Shown here: piece by piece, positions 25,021-33,510 of the stretch
How positions within the stretch are numbered: position 1 is the stretch's first letter
How the letters are laid out: each line of letters opens with the position of its first letter
Source of the DNA: Kribbella voronezhensis
GTDB taxonomy: Bacteria; Actinomycetota; Actinomycetes; Propionibacteriales; Kribbellaceae
DNA length: 64,000 bases
Assembly: GCF_004365175.1 (NCBI RefSeq)
Contig: NZ_SOCE01000001.1
Span: forward strand, 3,169,403 to 3,233,402
Reading direction: 5' to 3'
The notes under the pieces: model-generated
The model's database searches: none
What the model was told of the DNA's origin: nothing
What the model saw: only the letters and a program-made list of their open reading frames with translations
Made by a program: the position numbers and the translations under genes

Positions 25021-27372
25021 GTGACTGAGACGTTGAATCTTCCTGTTCTGCCGCTCGACGACGTCGTGGTCCTGCCTGGAATGGTCGTGCCGGTACGGCT
25101 GGCCGACACCGAGGCGCGCGCCGCCATCGATGCCGCGCAGGCCTCCGGTCAGGACCAGGTCCTGCTGGTGCCGCGGCTGGACGGGAAATATGCCAAGGCC
25201 GGGACGCTCGGTGAAATCGAGCAGATCGGCCGGCTGCCGGGCGGTGCCCAGGCAGCGGTCATCCGGGGTGTCGCCCGGGTCCAGATCGGTGCGGGGACCA
25301 CTGGTCCCGGTGCTGCTCTCTGGGTCGGCGCGACCGTCCTCGACGAGACCACGAACGACAAGTCGGGCGAACTGGCCCGCGAGTACAAGCAGTTGGTGAC
25401 CACCGTTCTGCAGCGCCGCGGAGCCTGGCAGGTGATCGACTCCGTCAAGCAGGTGAACGACCCGGCGGAGCTGTCCGACCTGGCCGGCTACGCGTCGTAC
25501 CTGACGAACGAGCAGAAGAGCTGGCTGCTGGAGACGCCGGACGTGTCCGAGCGGCTGGCCAAGCTGATCGGCTGGGTGAAGGACCACCTCGCCGAGCTCG
25601 AGGTCTCCGAGACGATCCAGAAGGACGTCCAGGAGGGCATGGAGAAGCAGCAGCGGGAGTTCCTGCTGCGCCAGCAGATGGCCGCGATCCGCAAGGAGCT
25701 GGCCGAGCTGGACGGCAAGGCCGAGTCCGAGGAAGAGGACTACCGCGCCCGCGTCGAGGCGGCCGACCTGCCCGAGCACGTCCGCAAGGCCGCGCTCGCC
25801 GAGGTCGACAAGCTGGAGCGGACGGCGGAGCAGTCCCCCGAGGTCGGCTGGATCCGGACCTGGCTGGACACAGTCCTCGAGATGCCGTGGAACGAGCGGA
25901 CCGAGGACGGCTACGACCTCCGTGAGGCCCGCGCGATCCTGGACGCGGACCACGCCGGTCTGGACGACGTGAAGGAGCGCATCACCGAGTACCTCGCCGT
26001 ACGGCGCCGCAGGGCGGACCGCGGGCTCGGGGTCGTCGGTGGACGCCGCAGCGGCGCAGTACTGGCCTTGGTCGGTCCTCCTGGCGTGGGTAAGACCTCG
26101 CTGGGCGAGTCCGTGGCCCGTGCGATGGGCCGCAAGTTCGTCCGGGTCGCACTGGGTGGTGTGCGGGACGAGGCCGAGATCCGCGGTCACCGGCGGACGT
26201 ACGTCGGTGCGCTACCGGGCCGGATCGTCCGGGCGATCACCGAGGCCGGTTCGATGAACCCGGTGGTGCTGCTGGACGAGATCGACAAGGTGGGCGCGGA
26301 CTACCGGGGTGACCCGACGGCCGCCCTGCTGGAGGTGCTCGACCCGGCCCAGAACCACACCTTCCGGGACCACTACCTGGAGGTCGAGCTGGACCTGTCC
26401 GACGTGGTCTTCCTGGCCACGGCGAACGTGCTCGACTCGATCCCCGCACCGCTGCTGGACCGGATGGAACTGGTGCAGCTGGACGGGTACACCGAGGACG
26501 AGAAGGTCACCATCGCTCGCGACCACCTGCTGCCACGGCAGCTGGACCGGGCCGGGCTGGGTACCGACGAGGTCAGCATCGACGACTCGGCGCTGCGGTT
26601 GCTCGCGGGCGAGTACACCCGGGAGGCCGGCGTACGGCAGCTCGAACGGTCGATCGCCCGCGTACTGCGGAAGGTGACCGCCAAGCTCGCCCTGGGCGAG
26701 GAGTTGGGGACGCTGGCGATCAGTGCGGGAGACCTGAAGGGCTACCTGGGTACGCCGAAGTTCACGCCGGATTCGGCTGAGCGTACTGCGCTGCCAGGTG
26801 TGGCGACCGGTCTTGCGGTCACCGGTGCCGGTGGTGACGTGCTCTTCATCGAGGCGTCACTGGCGGACAAGGAGACCGGTCCGACCGGAGTCACGCTGAC
26901 GGGTCAGCTCGGCGACGTGATGAAGGAGTCGGCGCAGATCGCACTGTCCTACCTGCGGTCGCACGGTGCCGAGCTCGGGTTGCCGGTCGGGGACCTGGCT
27001 GAGCGGAACACGCACATCCACGTTCCGGCGGGCGCTGTCCCGAAGGACGGTCCGTCGGCGGGTGTCACGATGACGACGGCGCTCGCGTCGCTGCTGTCGG
27101 GACGGCCGGTCCGCTCGGAGGTCGCGATGACCGGTGAGGTGTCGCTGACCGGACGGGTGCTCCCGATCGGTGGCGTGAAGCAGAAGCTGCTCGCGGCACA
27201 CCGGGCCGGGCTCACCACGATCCTGATCCCGAAGCGCAACGAGCCGGACCTGGAGGACGTGCCGGAGTCGGTGCTGGCGGAGCTGACGGTTCACCCCGTG
27301 AGCGACGTACGCCAGGTGCTGGAGCTGGCGCTCGAACCGGCCCAGGTCGACGCACGCCAGTTCGCCGCCTGA
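25021..27372 (+). CDS. lon: ATP-dependent protease Lon
   Basis: A 783-residue AAA+ protease that degrades damaged and regulatory proteins. Residues 1-190 are the LonN substrate domain, followed by a coiled-coil helical part (KQQREFLLRQQMAAIRKEL). Walker A is GPPGVGKTS near 352-360, Walker B is VVLLDEIDKV. The catalytic dyad is Ser679 in KDGPSAGVTM and a Lys near 720 in GGVKQKLLAAHRAG. The Ser number equals that of E. coli Lon. GTG 25021 has GAGGG upstream. A HAIR site points to heat-shock control by HspR. In M. tuberculosis I recall no lon here, so this gene interrupts the arsA-ponA2 order. Confidence 0.97.
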   Translation: MTETLNLPVLPLDDVVVLPGMVVPVRLADTEARAAIDAAQASGQDQVLLVPRLDGKYAKAGTLGEIEQIGRLPGGAQAAVIRGVARVQIGAGTTGPGAALWVGATVLDETTNDKSGELAREYKQLVTTVLQRRGAWQVIDSVKQVNDPAELSDLAGYASYLTNEQKSWLLETPDVSERLAKLIGWVKDHLAELEVSETIQKDVQEGMEKQQREFLLRQQMAAIRKELAELDGKAESEEEDYRARVEAADLPEHVRKAALAEVDKLERTAEQSPEVGWIRTWLDTVLEMPWNERTEDGYDLREARAILDADHAGLDDVKERITEYLAVRRRRADRGLGVVGGRRSGAVLALVGPPGVGKTSLGESVARAMGRKFVRVALGGVRDEAEIRGHRRTYVGALPGRIVRAITEAGSMNPVVLLDEIDKVGADYRGDPTAALLEVLDPAQNHTFRDHYLEVELDLSDVVFLATANVLDSIPAPLLDRMELVQLDGYTEDEKVTIARDHLLPRQLDRAGLGTDEVSIDDSALRLLAGEYTREAGVRQLERSIARVLRKVTAKLALGEELGTLAISAGDLKGYLGTPKFTPDSAERTALPGVATGLAVTGAGGDVLFIEASLADKETGPTGVTLTGQLGDVMKESAQIALSYLRSHGAELGLPVGDLAERNTHIHVPAGAVPKDGPSAGVTMTTALASLLSGRPVRSEVAMTGEVSLTGRVLPIGGVKQKLLAAHRAGLTTILIPKRNEPDLEDVPESVLAELTVHPVSDVRQVLELALEPAQVDARQFAA

Positions 27373-27391
27373 GCAAGTCCGGTACGGCGTT

Positions 27392-27471
27392 CGCCGGCTG
27401 AGCCGGGTCGGTAAGTCCGGCTTCGGCTGAGCCGGGTCGATGAGACAAGACCGGCTTCGGCTGAGCCGGGT
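27392..27471 (+). repeat. short GC-rich repeats downstream of lon
   Basis: CCGGCTTCGGCTGAGCCGGG occurs at 27417-27436 and 27451-27470, and a truncated copy, CGCCGGCTGAGCCGGGT, at about 27392-27408. Each copy can fold (CCGGCTtcgGCTgAGCCGG). It lies between the lon stop and its terminator. Confidence 0.6.
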
Positions 27472-27477
27472 TCGTTC

Positions 27478-27527
27478 GACGGCCGGTCGGGTCCCTTGAC
27501 GGGGCTCGGCCGGCCGTCGTCCTTTTG
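27478..27527 (+). terminator. hairpin terminator after lon
   Basis: GACGGCCGG (27478-27486) pairs with CCGGCCGTC (27510-27518), followed by CCTTTT. The loop is 23 bases long. Confidence 0.65.
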
Positions 27528-27663
27528 GATGAAATTCGGCCGGCCCGGGTGCCGGCAGGCCGTAGTACGGGCCGGTTTTCGGGCGCTCCTGACGCCTGGG
27601 AGCGCGCTGGGGTTGACGTGAGGTAGATCACGTTGCCGAATTCGGCGTGGCTCTTAGATCACG

Positions 27664-27669
27664 TAGTCT
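27664..27669 (+). promoter_or_regulatory. -10 box TAGTCT, leaderless promoter of ponA2
   Basis: TAGTCT ends 7 bases before ATG 27677. Region 27528-27663 has no gene. Confidence 0.6.
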
Positions 27670-27676
27670 TTTGCGC

Positions 27677-30061
27677 ATGCGCGTAAGGGAGAAAGGCGAT
27701 CGTGGCGTCGTCCAGTCAGTGGTCCTGTTCCTCGGAGTGAGCGTGCTGTCCGGCGCTCTCGCCGCCGGGCTGGCGATCCCGTTCGCGGGGCTGGCCGGGT
27801 TCGGCACCGAGAAGACGGCCGAGACCCTGCAGGACCTGCCGGTCGAGCTGAAGACCGACCCGCTCGCGGTGAAGAGCAAGATGGTCGCCGCCGACGGCTC
27901 GCTGATCGCCGACCTGTTCGAGCAGAACCGGATCCCGGTGAAGCTGGGCCAGGTGGCGCCGATCATGCGCAAGGCGATCGTCTCGATCGAGGACGACCGG
28001 TTCTACCAGCACGGCGCCCTGGACGCGAAGGGCACCTTGCGCGCGCTGATCCGCAACCAGAGCGACGGCGGCGTCTCCCAGGGTGGATCGAGCATCACCC
28101 AGCAGTTCGTGAAGCTCAGCCTGATCGAGAAGGCGCGCACCGAGGCTGAGGTGAAGGCCGCCACGGCCGAGACCTACCAGCGCAAGATCGCCGAGCTGCG
28201 CTACGCGGTGGCGGTCGAGAAGCAGTTCTCCAAGGACGAGATCCTGGAGAAGTACCTGAACCTGGCGAACTTCGGCGACGGCGCGTACGGCATCGAGGCC
28301 GCGTCGCAGCACTACTTCTCCGTGCACGCCTCCCAGCTCAACCTGCAGCAGGCCGCGATGCTGGCCGGCCTGGTGAAGAACCCGACCGGCTACGACCCGA
28401 CCAACTCGCCCAAGCGCGCGAAGGACCGTCGCGACGTGGTGATCAACCGGATGAAGGAGCTCAACGTCGTCACCGCCAAGCAGGCGGCCGACGCGATCCG
28501 CACCCCGGTCATCGACCCGAAGAAGCTGCAGAAGGTCCCGAACGGCTGCGCCAGCGGCAGGTACCCGTTCTACTGCGAATGGGTGATGTCGAAGCTGGTC
28601 GACAGCAAACTGTTCGGCAAGACCAAGAAGGACTCCGAGCACTACATCAAGACCGCCGGCCTGACGATCAAGACCGGCCTCGACCCGAGGATCCAGGCCG
28701 CGGCGCAGGCGTCCATCAACAAGAACGCCAAGCCGACCGACCAGGCGATCTCGGCGGTCACGATCGTCGAACCGGGCACCGGCATCGTCAAGGCGATGGC
28801 CCAGAACCGCAAGTACGGCGGCGGCAAGAACGAGACGGCGTACAACTACAACACCGAGAAGTCGTACGCCGGTGGCTACGGCGGCTTCCAGAACGGTTCG
28901 ACGATGAAGGCCTTCACGATCGCCGCCGCGATCCAGAAGGGCTTCCCGACCACCCACCGGATCAACTCGCCGGACACGCTGGACCTGAGCAACGCGAGGT
29001 TCCCTACCTGTGACGGATACACCCAGGCAGGTGACGACTACCACCCGAAGAACTCGACCAAGGGCGGCGGCGACCTGACCATGGTGCAGGCTGCCCAGCA
29101 CTCGACCAACACCTACTTCCTGCAGCTGTCCGAGCAGGTCGGGCTCTGTCAGATCGCCAAGGTCGCTGCGGCACTCGGCATGAAGGACGGCCAGACCGGT
29201 GACCCGCTGCAGCAGGTGGTGTCGATGACGCTGGGCGTCGGTCTGGTCACCCCACTGATGCTGTCCAACGCCTACGCGACCTTCGCCGCGCGCGGCAAGT
29301 ACTGCGTACCGGTCAGTGTCACCGCCGTGCTGAACTCCAGCGGCAAGCCGATCGGCAACTTCGGCCCCAACTGCAAGCAGGTGATCGAAGCGAAGGTCGC
29401 CGACGGCACCACCTATGTGCTGAACAAGGTGCTGGAGCCGGGCGGTACCGGCGCACACCTGAAGTTCGGCCCCAGCGACCTGGCCGGCAAGACCGGAACG
29501 ATCAACGACAACAAGGCGGTCTGGTTCTCCGGGTACTCCAGCAGGCTGGCCGCCGCCTCGGTGGTGGCCGACGTGCACCCGACGTCCAGGACGCTGGTCG
29601 GCCAGACACACGACGGCAGCGAGCTCAGCTTCTCCGAGGTCTCCGGCTCCGGCGTCGCCGGACCGATCTGGGAGGACGCCATGAGGGGCGCTCTCAAGGG
29701 CCTGCCGACCACCCACTTCACCCAGCCCGACGACAAGACCGTCCGCGGCGACGTGAAGGACATCCCCTCCGTCGTCGGCCTGTCTCCCCAGGACGCCACC
29801 ACCAAGCTCCAGGAAGCCGGCTTCACCGCCCAGGTCGCCCCCGGCCTGGTGAAGTCCGGCGAACAAGCCGGCACCGTGGCGTGGACCAGCCCCCGCCAGA
29901 GCGACGGAGCCCCCGAGGGCTCCAACATCACGCTCTACATCTCCGACGGCACCAAGGGCCAGCAACCACCGAACACCCCGATCACCCCCGGTGGCCCAGG
30001 CAAACCGAAGCCGAACTGCCCACCTTGGAACCCGAAGTACCCCAACTGCGGCGGCCGCTGA
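27677..30061 (+). CDS. ponA2: class A penicillin-binding protein with PASTA domain
   Basis: A 794-residue bifunctional cell-wall synthase. After one membrane anchor (VVLFLGVSVLSGALAAGLAIPFAG) comes a GT51 transglycosylase: EDDRFYQHGALD with the catalytic Glu, and GGSSITQQFVKL. The transpeptidase has SxxK (NGSTMKAF), SxN (HSTNTYF) and KTGT (LAGKTGTIND). A single PASTA domain follows (DIPSVVGLSPQDATTKLQEAGF) and a Pro/Gly-rich tail. It acts outside the membrane to polymerise and cross-link peptidoglycan. ATG 27677 is chosen because TAGTCT lies 7 bases upstream; an earlier in-frame ATG is 27647. Place equals ponA2 (Rv3682), but whiB4 is absent. Confidence 0.95.
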   Translation: MRVREKGDRGVVQSVVLFLGVSVLSGALAAGLAIPFAGLAGFGTEKTAETLQDLPVELKTDPLAVKSKMVAADGSLIADLFEQNRIPVKLGQVAPIMRKAIVSIEDDRFYQHGALDAKGTLRALIRNQSDGGVSQGGSSITQQFVKLSLIEKARTEAEVKAATAETYQRKIAELRYAVAVEKQFSKDEILEKYLNLANFGDGAYGIEAASQHYFSVHASQLNLQQAAMLAGLVKNPTGYDPTNSPKRAKDRRDVVINRMKELNVVTAKQAADAIRTPVIDPKKLQKVPNGCASGRYPFYCEWVMSKLVDSKLFGKTKKDSEHYIKTAGLTIKTGLDPRIQAAAQASINKNAKPTDQAISAVTIVEPGTGIVKAMAQNRKYGGGKNETAYNYNTEKSYAGGYGGFQNGSTMKAFTIAAAIQKGFPTTHRINSPDTLDLSNARFPTCDGYTQAGDDYHPKNSTKGGGDLTMVQAAQHSTNTYFLQLSEQVGLCQIAKVAAALGMKDGQTGDPLQQVVSMTLGVGLVTPLMLSNAYATFAARGKYCVPVSVTAVLNSSGKPIGNFGPNCKQVIEAKVADGTTYVLNKVLEPGGTGAHLKFGPSDLAGKTGTINDNKAVWFSGYSSRLAAASVVADVHPTSRTLVGQTHDGSELSFSEVSGSGVAGPIWEDAMRGALKGLPTTHFTQPDDKTVRGDVKDIPSVVGLSPQDATTKLQEAGFTAQVAPGLVKSGEQAGTVAWTSPRQSDGAPEGSNITLYISDGTKGQQPPNTPITPGGPGKPKPNCPPWNPKYPNCGGR

Positions 30062-30066
30062 CCTCC

Positions 30067-30642
30067 GCACACCGGTTCGAGTCAGCCGGCGAGTTGGCGC
30101 GCCCGCTTCGCGCCTCCTTCGTCGGCACTCGACCCACCCCGGGACGCCGCTTCTCCGTCGCGGCTAGAACGGCATCGCGGCCCGCGCTCGTCGCAGTGCC
30201 TCACAGGGTTGGCGCTCGCGCCACCACCGGGCGCTCCGGGACTCCCAACGCGGGAGGCTCGGGTCCTCGACGGCTGGGGTGCTCCGACGCAAGGGTGCGG
30301 CGTCTCGGGGCGGGTTGGTCCAGCCCGACGCAGAAGAGGCGAACCGGCGTACGTCCGCGACGAGCCGAGTAGTCGAACACCCCCGCGGCACCCCCGCGCA
30401 GTTTCAGCCGCGACGCAGGAGCGGCGTTCCGGGGCGGGTGGGTCGAGCCCCGACGCAGGAGGGGCGAAGCGGGCGGCACCCCACCCGCGCTGAGCTCAGT
30501 ACCCGAACGACGGGCAGCACCCCGCGCAGTTTCAGCCGCGACGCAGGAGCGGCGTTCCGGGGCGGGTGGATCGAGCCCCGACGCAGGAGGGGCGAAGCGG
30601 GCGGCACCCCACACCCGCGCCGAGTCAGCCTGCGAGTTGGCG
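30067..30642. repeat. non-coding repeat block with four tandem or inverted copies
   Basis: The 563-base gap between ponA2 and the YqeY-like gene holds no supported gene. A unit starting GCGACGCAGGAGCGGCGTTC, with a GGGGC...GCCCC stem and a second GACGCAGGAG, occurs at 30104-30165 (inverted, diverged), 30284-30347 (diverged), 30388-30484 and 30517-30612 (period about 128). The block is bounded by nearly identical 22-mers, CGAGTCAGCCkGCGAGTTGGCG, at 30078-30099 and 30621-30642, the second being the 3' end of the YqeY-like gene. Other copies lie at 34206-34228 (fragment) and 38167-38281. Confidence 0.75.
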
Positions 30643-31092
30643 TTTGACCTCGGCTGAGACGGCGCCCCCATCCGCTTTGCCCTTGACCTTCGGCTGGAGC
30701 GCGCCCATCACCTTCCCGATTCCACGAGGACCGAGTTCGGCCGCGCCGGTTTCGGCGATGGTTGCGGTGACGAGGGCGGCGATCTCCTCGGCGGTCAACT
30801 GCTCAGGAAGGTACTCGGCCAGGATGTCCGCCTCGGCCTGCTCCTTGTCGGCCAGCTCGGCCCGGCCTGCCTCGCGGTACGCCGTCACGGACTCCCGGCG
30901 CTTCTTCGCCTCGGCGGTCAGTACGTCGAGTACCTCCGCGTCGGACAGTTCGCGGGCCTCCTTGCCGGCCACCTCCGCCTTCGTCACGGCCGTCAGCGCC
31001 ATCCGCAGGGTCGACTTGCGGATCTCGTCGCGCGCCTTGAGGGCGGCGGTCATGTCGTCGTGCAGGCGCTGCTTCAGTTCGGAGTTGGACAT
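30625..31092 (-). CDS. GatB/YqeY-domain protein
   Basis: A 155-residue helical protein with MSNSELKQRLHDDMTAALKARDEIRKSTLRMALTAV, EYLPEQLTAEEIAALVTATIAETGA and MGALQPKVKGKADG, the usual YqeY pattern. The domain is the tail of GatB/GatE and binds tRNA in those enzymes; the free protein's role is unknown. ATG 31092 gives the family start. Its 3' terminus carries one of the 22-mers bounding the repeat block. It is divergent from the metallophosphoesterase by 26 bases. A similar gene lies at Rv3688c. Confidence 0.88.
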   Translation of the reverse strand: MSNSELKQRLHDDMTAALKARDEIRKSTLRMALTAVTKAEVAGKEARELSDAEVLDVLTAEAKKRRESVTAYREAGRAELADKEQAEADILAEYLPEQLTAEEIAALVTATIAETGAAELGPRGIGKVMGALQPKVKGKADGGAVSAEVKRQLAG

Positions 31093-31118
31093 GTGCACGA
31101 TTGTGGCAGGCTGGTGAA

Positions 31119-32063
31119 ATGAGTTTTACGGGGCTTGCCGCCAGGACGTTGAAGACCACGGCCGTCGTCGCGGGCGTCGGCGCGGCCTGCGTCGCGTACG
31201 CGGCCGGGGTCGAGGTCCGCTGGTACACCTTGCGCCGCTTCACGGTTCCGGTGCTGCCGGCCGGCTCCGACCCGGTCAAGGTGCTGCACCTGTCCGACCT
31301 GCACCTGATGCCGAACCAGGAGCGCAAGATCCGCTGGGTCAACGAGCTCGCCCAGCTGGAGCCCGACCTGGTCGTCAACACCGGCGACAACCTCTCCAGC
31401 CCGCACTCGGTGCTGCCGCTGCTCCGCGCGCACGGCGCCCTGCTGGACCTGCCCGGTGTCTTCGTGTTCGGCTCCAACGACTACTGGAAGCCGCACTTCA
31501 AGAACCCGGTCAACTACTTGCTCCCGGCCCAGAAGCAGCGGCACAAACCCCACGGCCCGAACCTCCCGTTCGAGGAGATGCGCAAAGCCTTCACCGACGC
31601 CGGCTGGGCCGACCTGAACAACGCGAAGACCACCCTCAAGGTGAACGGCCTGCGCCTGGACTTCGCCGGCACCGACGACCCGCACATCAAGCGAGACCGG
31701 TACGCCGAGGTCGCGGGCGAGGTGGATCCCACGGCGGACCTGTCGATCGGGGTCACCCACGCGCCGTACCAGCGGGTCCTGAACGGTTTCGTCGGCGACG
31801 GGTATCCGCTGGTCCTCGCCGGGCACACCCACGGCGGCCAACTCGCGGTACCGATCTACGGCGCCCTGGTGACGAACTGCGACCTCGACACGTCCCGGGT
31901 GAAGGGTCTGACCAGCTGGGGTCACAACGGCCGCCAGGCGGCGTTGCACGTGTCGGCCGGCCTCGGCACCTCGCCGTACGCGCCGGTCCGTTTCGCCTGC
32001 CGGCCGGAGGCGACCCTGCTCACTTTGGTGCCGCGGATTAACCCGATTTCGTCCCAGCGGTAG
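31119..32063 (+). CDS. calcineurin-like metallophosphoesterase, membrane-anchored
   Basis: A 314-residue phosphoesterase. An N-terminal hydrophobic segment (VVAGVGAACVAYAAGVEVRWY) precedes the metal motifs VLHLSDLHL, VVNTGDNLSS, FGSNDYW (the GN motif is GSND), GVTHAPY and LAGHTHGGQLAVPIYG. Such enzymes cleave phosphodiesters or phospholipid headgroups and YkuE-like ones sit at the membrane. ATG 31119 is chosen near a CAGGCT word 6 bases upstream. Its place equals Rv3683. A tRNA-Pro gene follows. Confidence 0.9.
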   Translation: MSFTGLAARTLKTTAVVAGVGAACVAYAAGVEVRWYTLRRFTVPVLPAGSDPVKVLHLSDLHLMPNQERKIRWVNELAQLEPDLVVNTGDNLSSPHSVLPLLRAHGALLDLPGVFVFGSNDYWKPHFKNPVNYLLPAQKQRHKPHGPNLPFEEMRKAFTDAGWADLNNAKTTLKVNGLRLDFAGTDDPHIKRDRYAEVAGEVDPTADLSIGVTHAPYQRVLNGFVGDGYPLVLAGHTHGGQLAVPIYGALVTNCDLDTSRVKGLTSWGHNGRQAALHVSAGLGTSPYAPVRFACRPEATLLTLVPRINPISSQR

Positions 32064-32087
32064 GCGCATGTAAGCTAACGCCGACTT

Positions 32088-32161
32088 CGGGCTGTGGCGC
32101 AGCTTGGTAGCGCGCGTCGTTCGGGACGACGAGGTCGCAGGTTCAAATCCTGTCAGCCCGA
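32088..32161 (+). tRNA. tRNA-Pro (anticodon CGG)
   Basis: A 74-base cloverleaf with acceptor arms CGGGCTG and CAGCCCG, D arm GCGC-AGCTTGGTA-GCGC, anticodon stem CGTCG/CGACG with loop TTCGGGA (anticodon CGG, G37), and T arm GCAGG-TTCAAAT-CCTGT. CCA is not encoded. TAAGCT at 32071-32076 is the likely -10. It reads the Pro codon CCG, abundant in this genome. Confidence 0.95.
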
Positions 32162-32166
32162 CAGAT

Positions 32167-32200
32167 GAGGGTGGTGGCCATTCGGTCACCACCCTCGCTT
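32167..32200 (+). terminator. hairpin terminator after tRNA-Pro
   Basis: GAGGGTGGTGgCC (32167-32179) pairs with GGtCACCACCCTC (32184-32196), one mismatch, with a 4-base loop, six bases after the tRNA. Confidence 0.75.
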
Positions 32201-32216
32201 CATTTCGCGGCCGTTC

Positions 32217-32222
32217 TAGGCT
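32217..32222 (+). promoter_or_regulatory. -10 box TAGGCT of lipB, leaderless
   Basis: TAGGCT ends 6 bases before GTG 32229. Confidence 0.6.
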
Positions 32223-32228
32223 GGCGTC

Positions 32229-32867
32229 GTGAGTGTGATTCAGCGAGTGGATCTCGGCGAGGTCGAGTACGAGGTTGCGGCCAAGGAGATGACGACGTGG
32301 GTCGCCGAGCGGACCGAGGGTGAGGCCGCGGACCGGTTGTTCCTGCTGAGTCATCCGCCGGTGATCACGTACGGCCCGCGCACGTCTCTGGCCGACCTGC
32401 CCGCAGAGGCGGCGGCGATCCCGACCGCTGCCGTGGACCGCGGTGGCTTCGCGACGTACCACGGACCTGGGCAGCTCGTCGGCTATCTGGTCATCGACCT
32501 CAAGCGCCGCGGTGTGGCGGACGTGGTCCGCTGGGTCGAGAACGGCCTGATCGAGGCGCTCGGGTCGCTGGGGTTCCCACTGATCCGGCGCGAGACGCCC
32601 AGAGGCGCGAGCAGTCTGGTCGGCGTCTGGACCGAGGACCACCGCAAGCTGTGTTCGATCGGGATGCGGATCAGGCGGGGCATCACCAGCCACGGGTTCT
32701 CGATCAACCGCGACCCCGACATGAGCGTCTTTCACACATTCACGACCTGCGGCCTGCACGACGTGACGATGACGTCGCTGGCCGAACTGGCCGCTGAGAC
32801 CGGCGTCCCGGTACCGACGGACGAAGCCCTCCGTACGGCGGTCGCCGCGTCCCTGGGCGCCGCCTGA
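32229..32867 (+). CDS. lipB: octanoyltransferase LipB
   Basis: A 212-residue enzyme that moves octanoyl from acyl carrier protein to lipoyl domains, the first step of lipoate synthesis. Seen are RGGFATYHGPGQLVGYLVID, the conserved Lys140 (HRKLCSIGMRIRRG), SHGFSIN and Cys174 (FTTCGL), the catalytic pair. Length is normal. LipA usually follows but is not within this window, so the pathway genes are split here. The last bases of the gene are partly repeated about 48 bases downstream. Confidence 0.88.
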   Translation: MSVIQRVDLGEVEYEVAAKEMTTWVAERTEGEAADRLFLLSHPPVITYGPRTSLADLPAEAAAIPTAAVDRGGFATYHGPGQLVGYLVIDLKRRGVADVVRWVENGLIEALGSLGFPLIRRETPRGASSLVGVWTEDHRKLCSIGMRIRRGITSHGFSINRDPDMSVFHTFTTCGLHDVTMTSLAELAAETGVPVPTDEALRTAVAASLGAA

Positions 32868-32994
32868 CTCGCCGTCCTGCGGTCGCCCGTTACCGCTGCG
32901 CTGAACGCCACCTGACTCGCCGTACGCCGGTCGCCGCCTGTGCGCCTGCTGAGCTCGTGACGCGGCCGTCGCGTCGTCGTGGGTCGGATGTCGA

Positions 32995-33000
32995 TAGCCT
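32995..33000 (+). promoter_or_regulatory. -10 box TAGCCT, leaderless promoter
   Basis: TAGCCT ends 6 bases before ATG 33007. Confidence 0.55.
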
Positions 33001-33006
33001 GCGGAC

Positions 33007-33510
33007 ATGGGTGACGACGTGAGCGAGGCCGACGAGGTCGGGCACGGGATGCCGGCCGACCTGGAGGAAGCGCTCGAGGAGGCCGACGCCGAGGCGGCGG
33101 AGGAGACGGACGAAGGGCGGTACGACGCTCCGCCGTTGCCGCCGCTGCTGATCCTCGCGGTGGTCGGGCTGCTCGCCGGGTTCGTCACGATCGCCTGCAT
33201 CTGGCTGAGCGAGCAGGGCTGCGACCGGGTCCGCGATACGCCGAACTGTGGCGCGATGGGGTTCCCGCTGCTGATCCTGACCGTGGTCGTCACGATCGTG
33301 CTCGCCGCCCTGGCGCTCACCAAACTCGCGATGCCACATCCGCGGCTGGTCGCGTTCCTCGGCGTGATGTTCATGCTCCTGATCGTGTTGGCCTTCCTCA
33401 CGGACCACCTGTCGTCGACGTGGAGCCTGCTCGTCCTACCGGTGTTGTCCGCCGTCACCTTCCTTGTCGCACACCTGATCGCCGGACGCTTGGAGCGAGC
33501 CGATGCCTGA
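33007..33510 (+). CDS. membrane protein with an acidic N terminus
   Basis: A 167-residue protein with an acidic head (MGDDVSEADEVGH...EEALEEADAEAAEETDEG) and four hydrophobic segments: LPPLLILAVVGLLAGFVTIA, FPLLILTVVVTIVLAALAL, LVAFLGVMFMLLIVLAFL and LLVLPVLSAVTFLVAHLIAG. Two cysteines sit in the first loop (CDRVRDTPNC), able to pair. No family is recognised. It overlaps the CBM9-like gene by 8 bases, so the two are coupled. Confidence 0.7.
   Translation: MGDDVSEADEVGHGMPADLEEALEEADAEAAEETDEGRYDAPPLPPLLILAVVGLLAGFVTIACIWLSEQGCDRVRDTPNCGAMGFPLLILTVVVTIVLAALALTKLAMPHPRLVAFLGVMFMLLIVLAFLTDHLSSTWSLLVLPVLSAVTFLVAHLIAGRLERADA

Noticed and set aside
27716..30070. 784-codon open frame on the minus strand opposite ponA2
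   Set aside because: It is the antisense shadow of a GC-rich gene: Arg/Gly/Val-rich, no motifs, and ponA2 on the other strand has full catalytic motifs.
30100..30620. Repeat block as a CRISPR array
   Set aside because: Copies are long, few, diverged, partly inverted and lack uniform spacers or cas genes.
31074..33458. 794-codon minus-strand frame
   Set aside because: It crosses the tRNA-Pro, lipB and the phosphoesterase gene, which are well supported on the plus strand.
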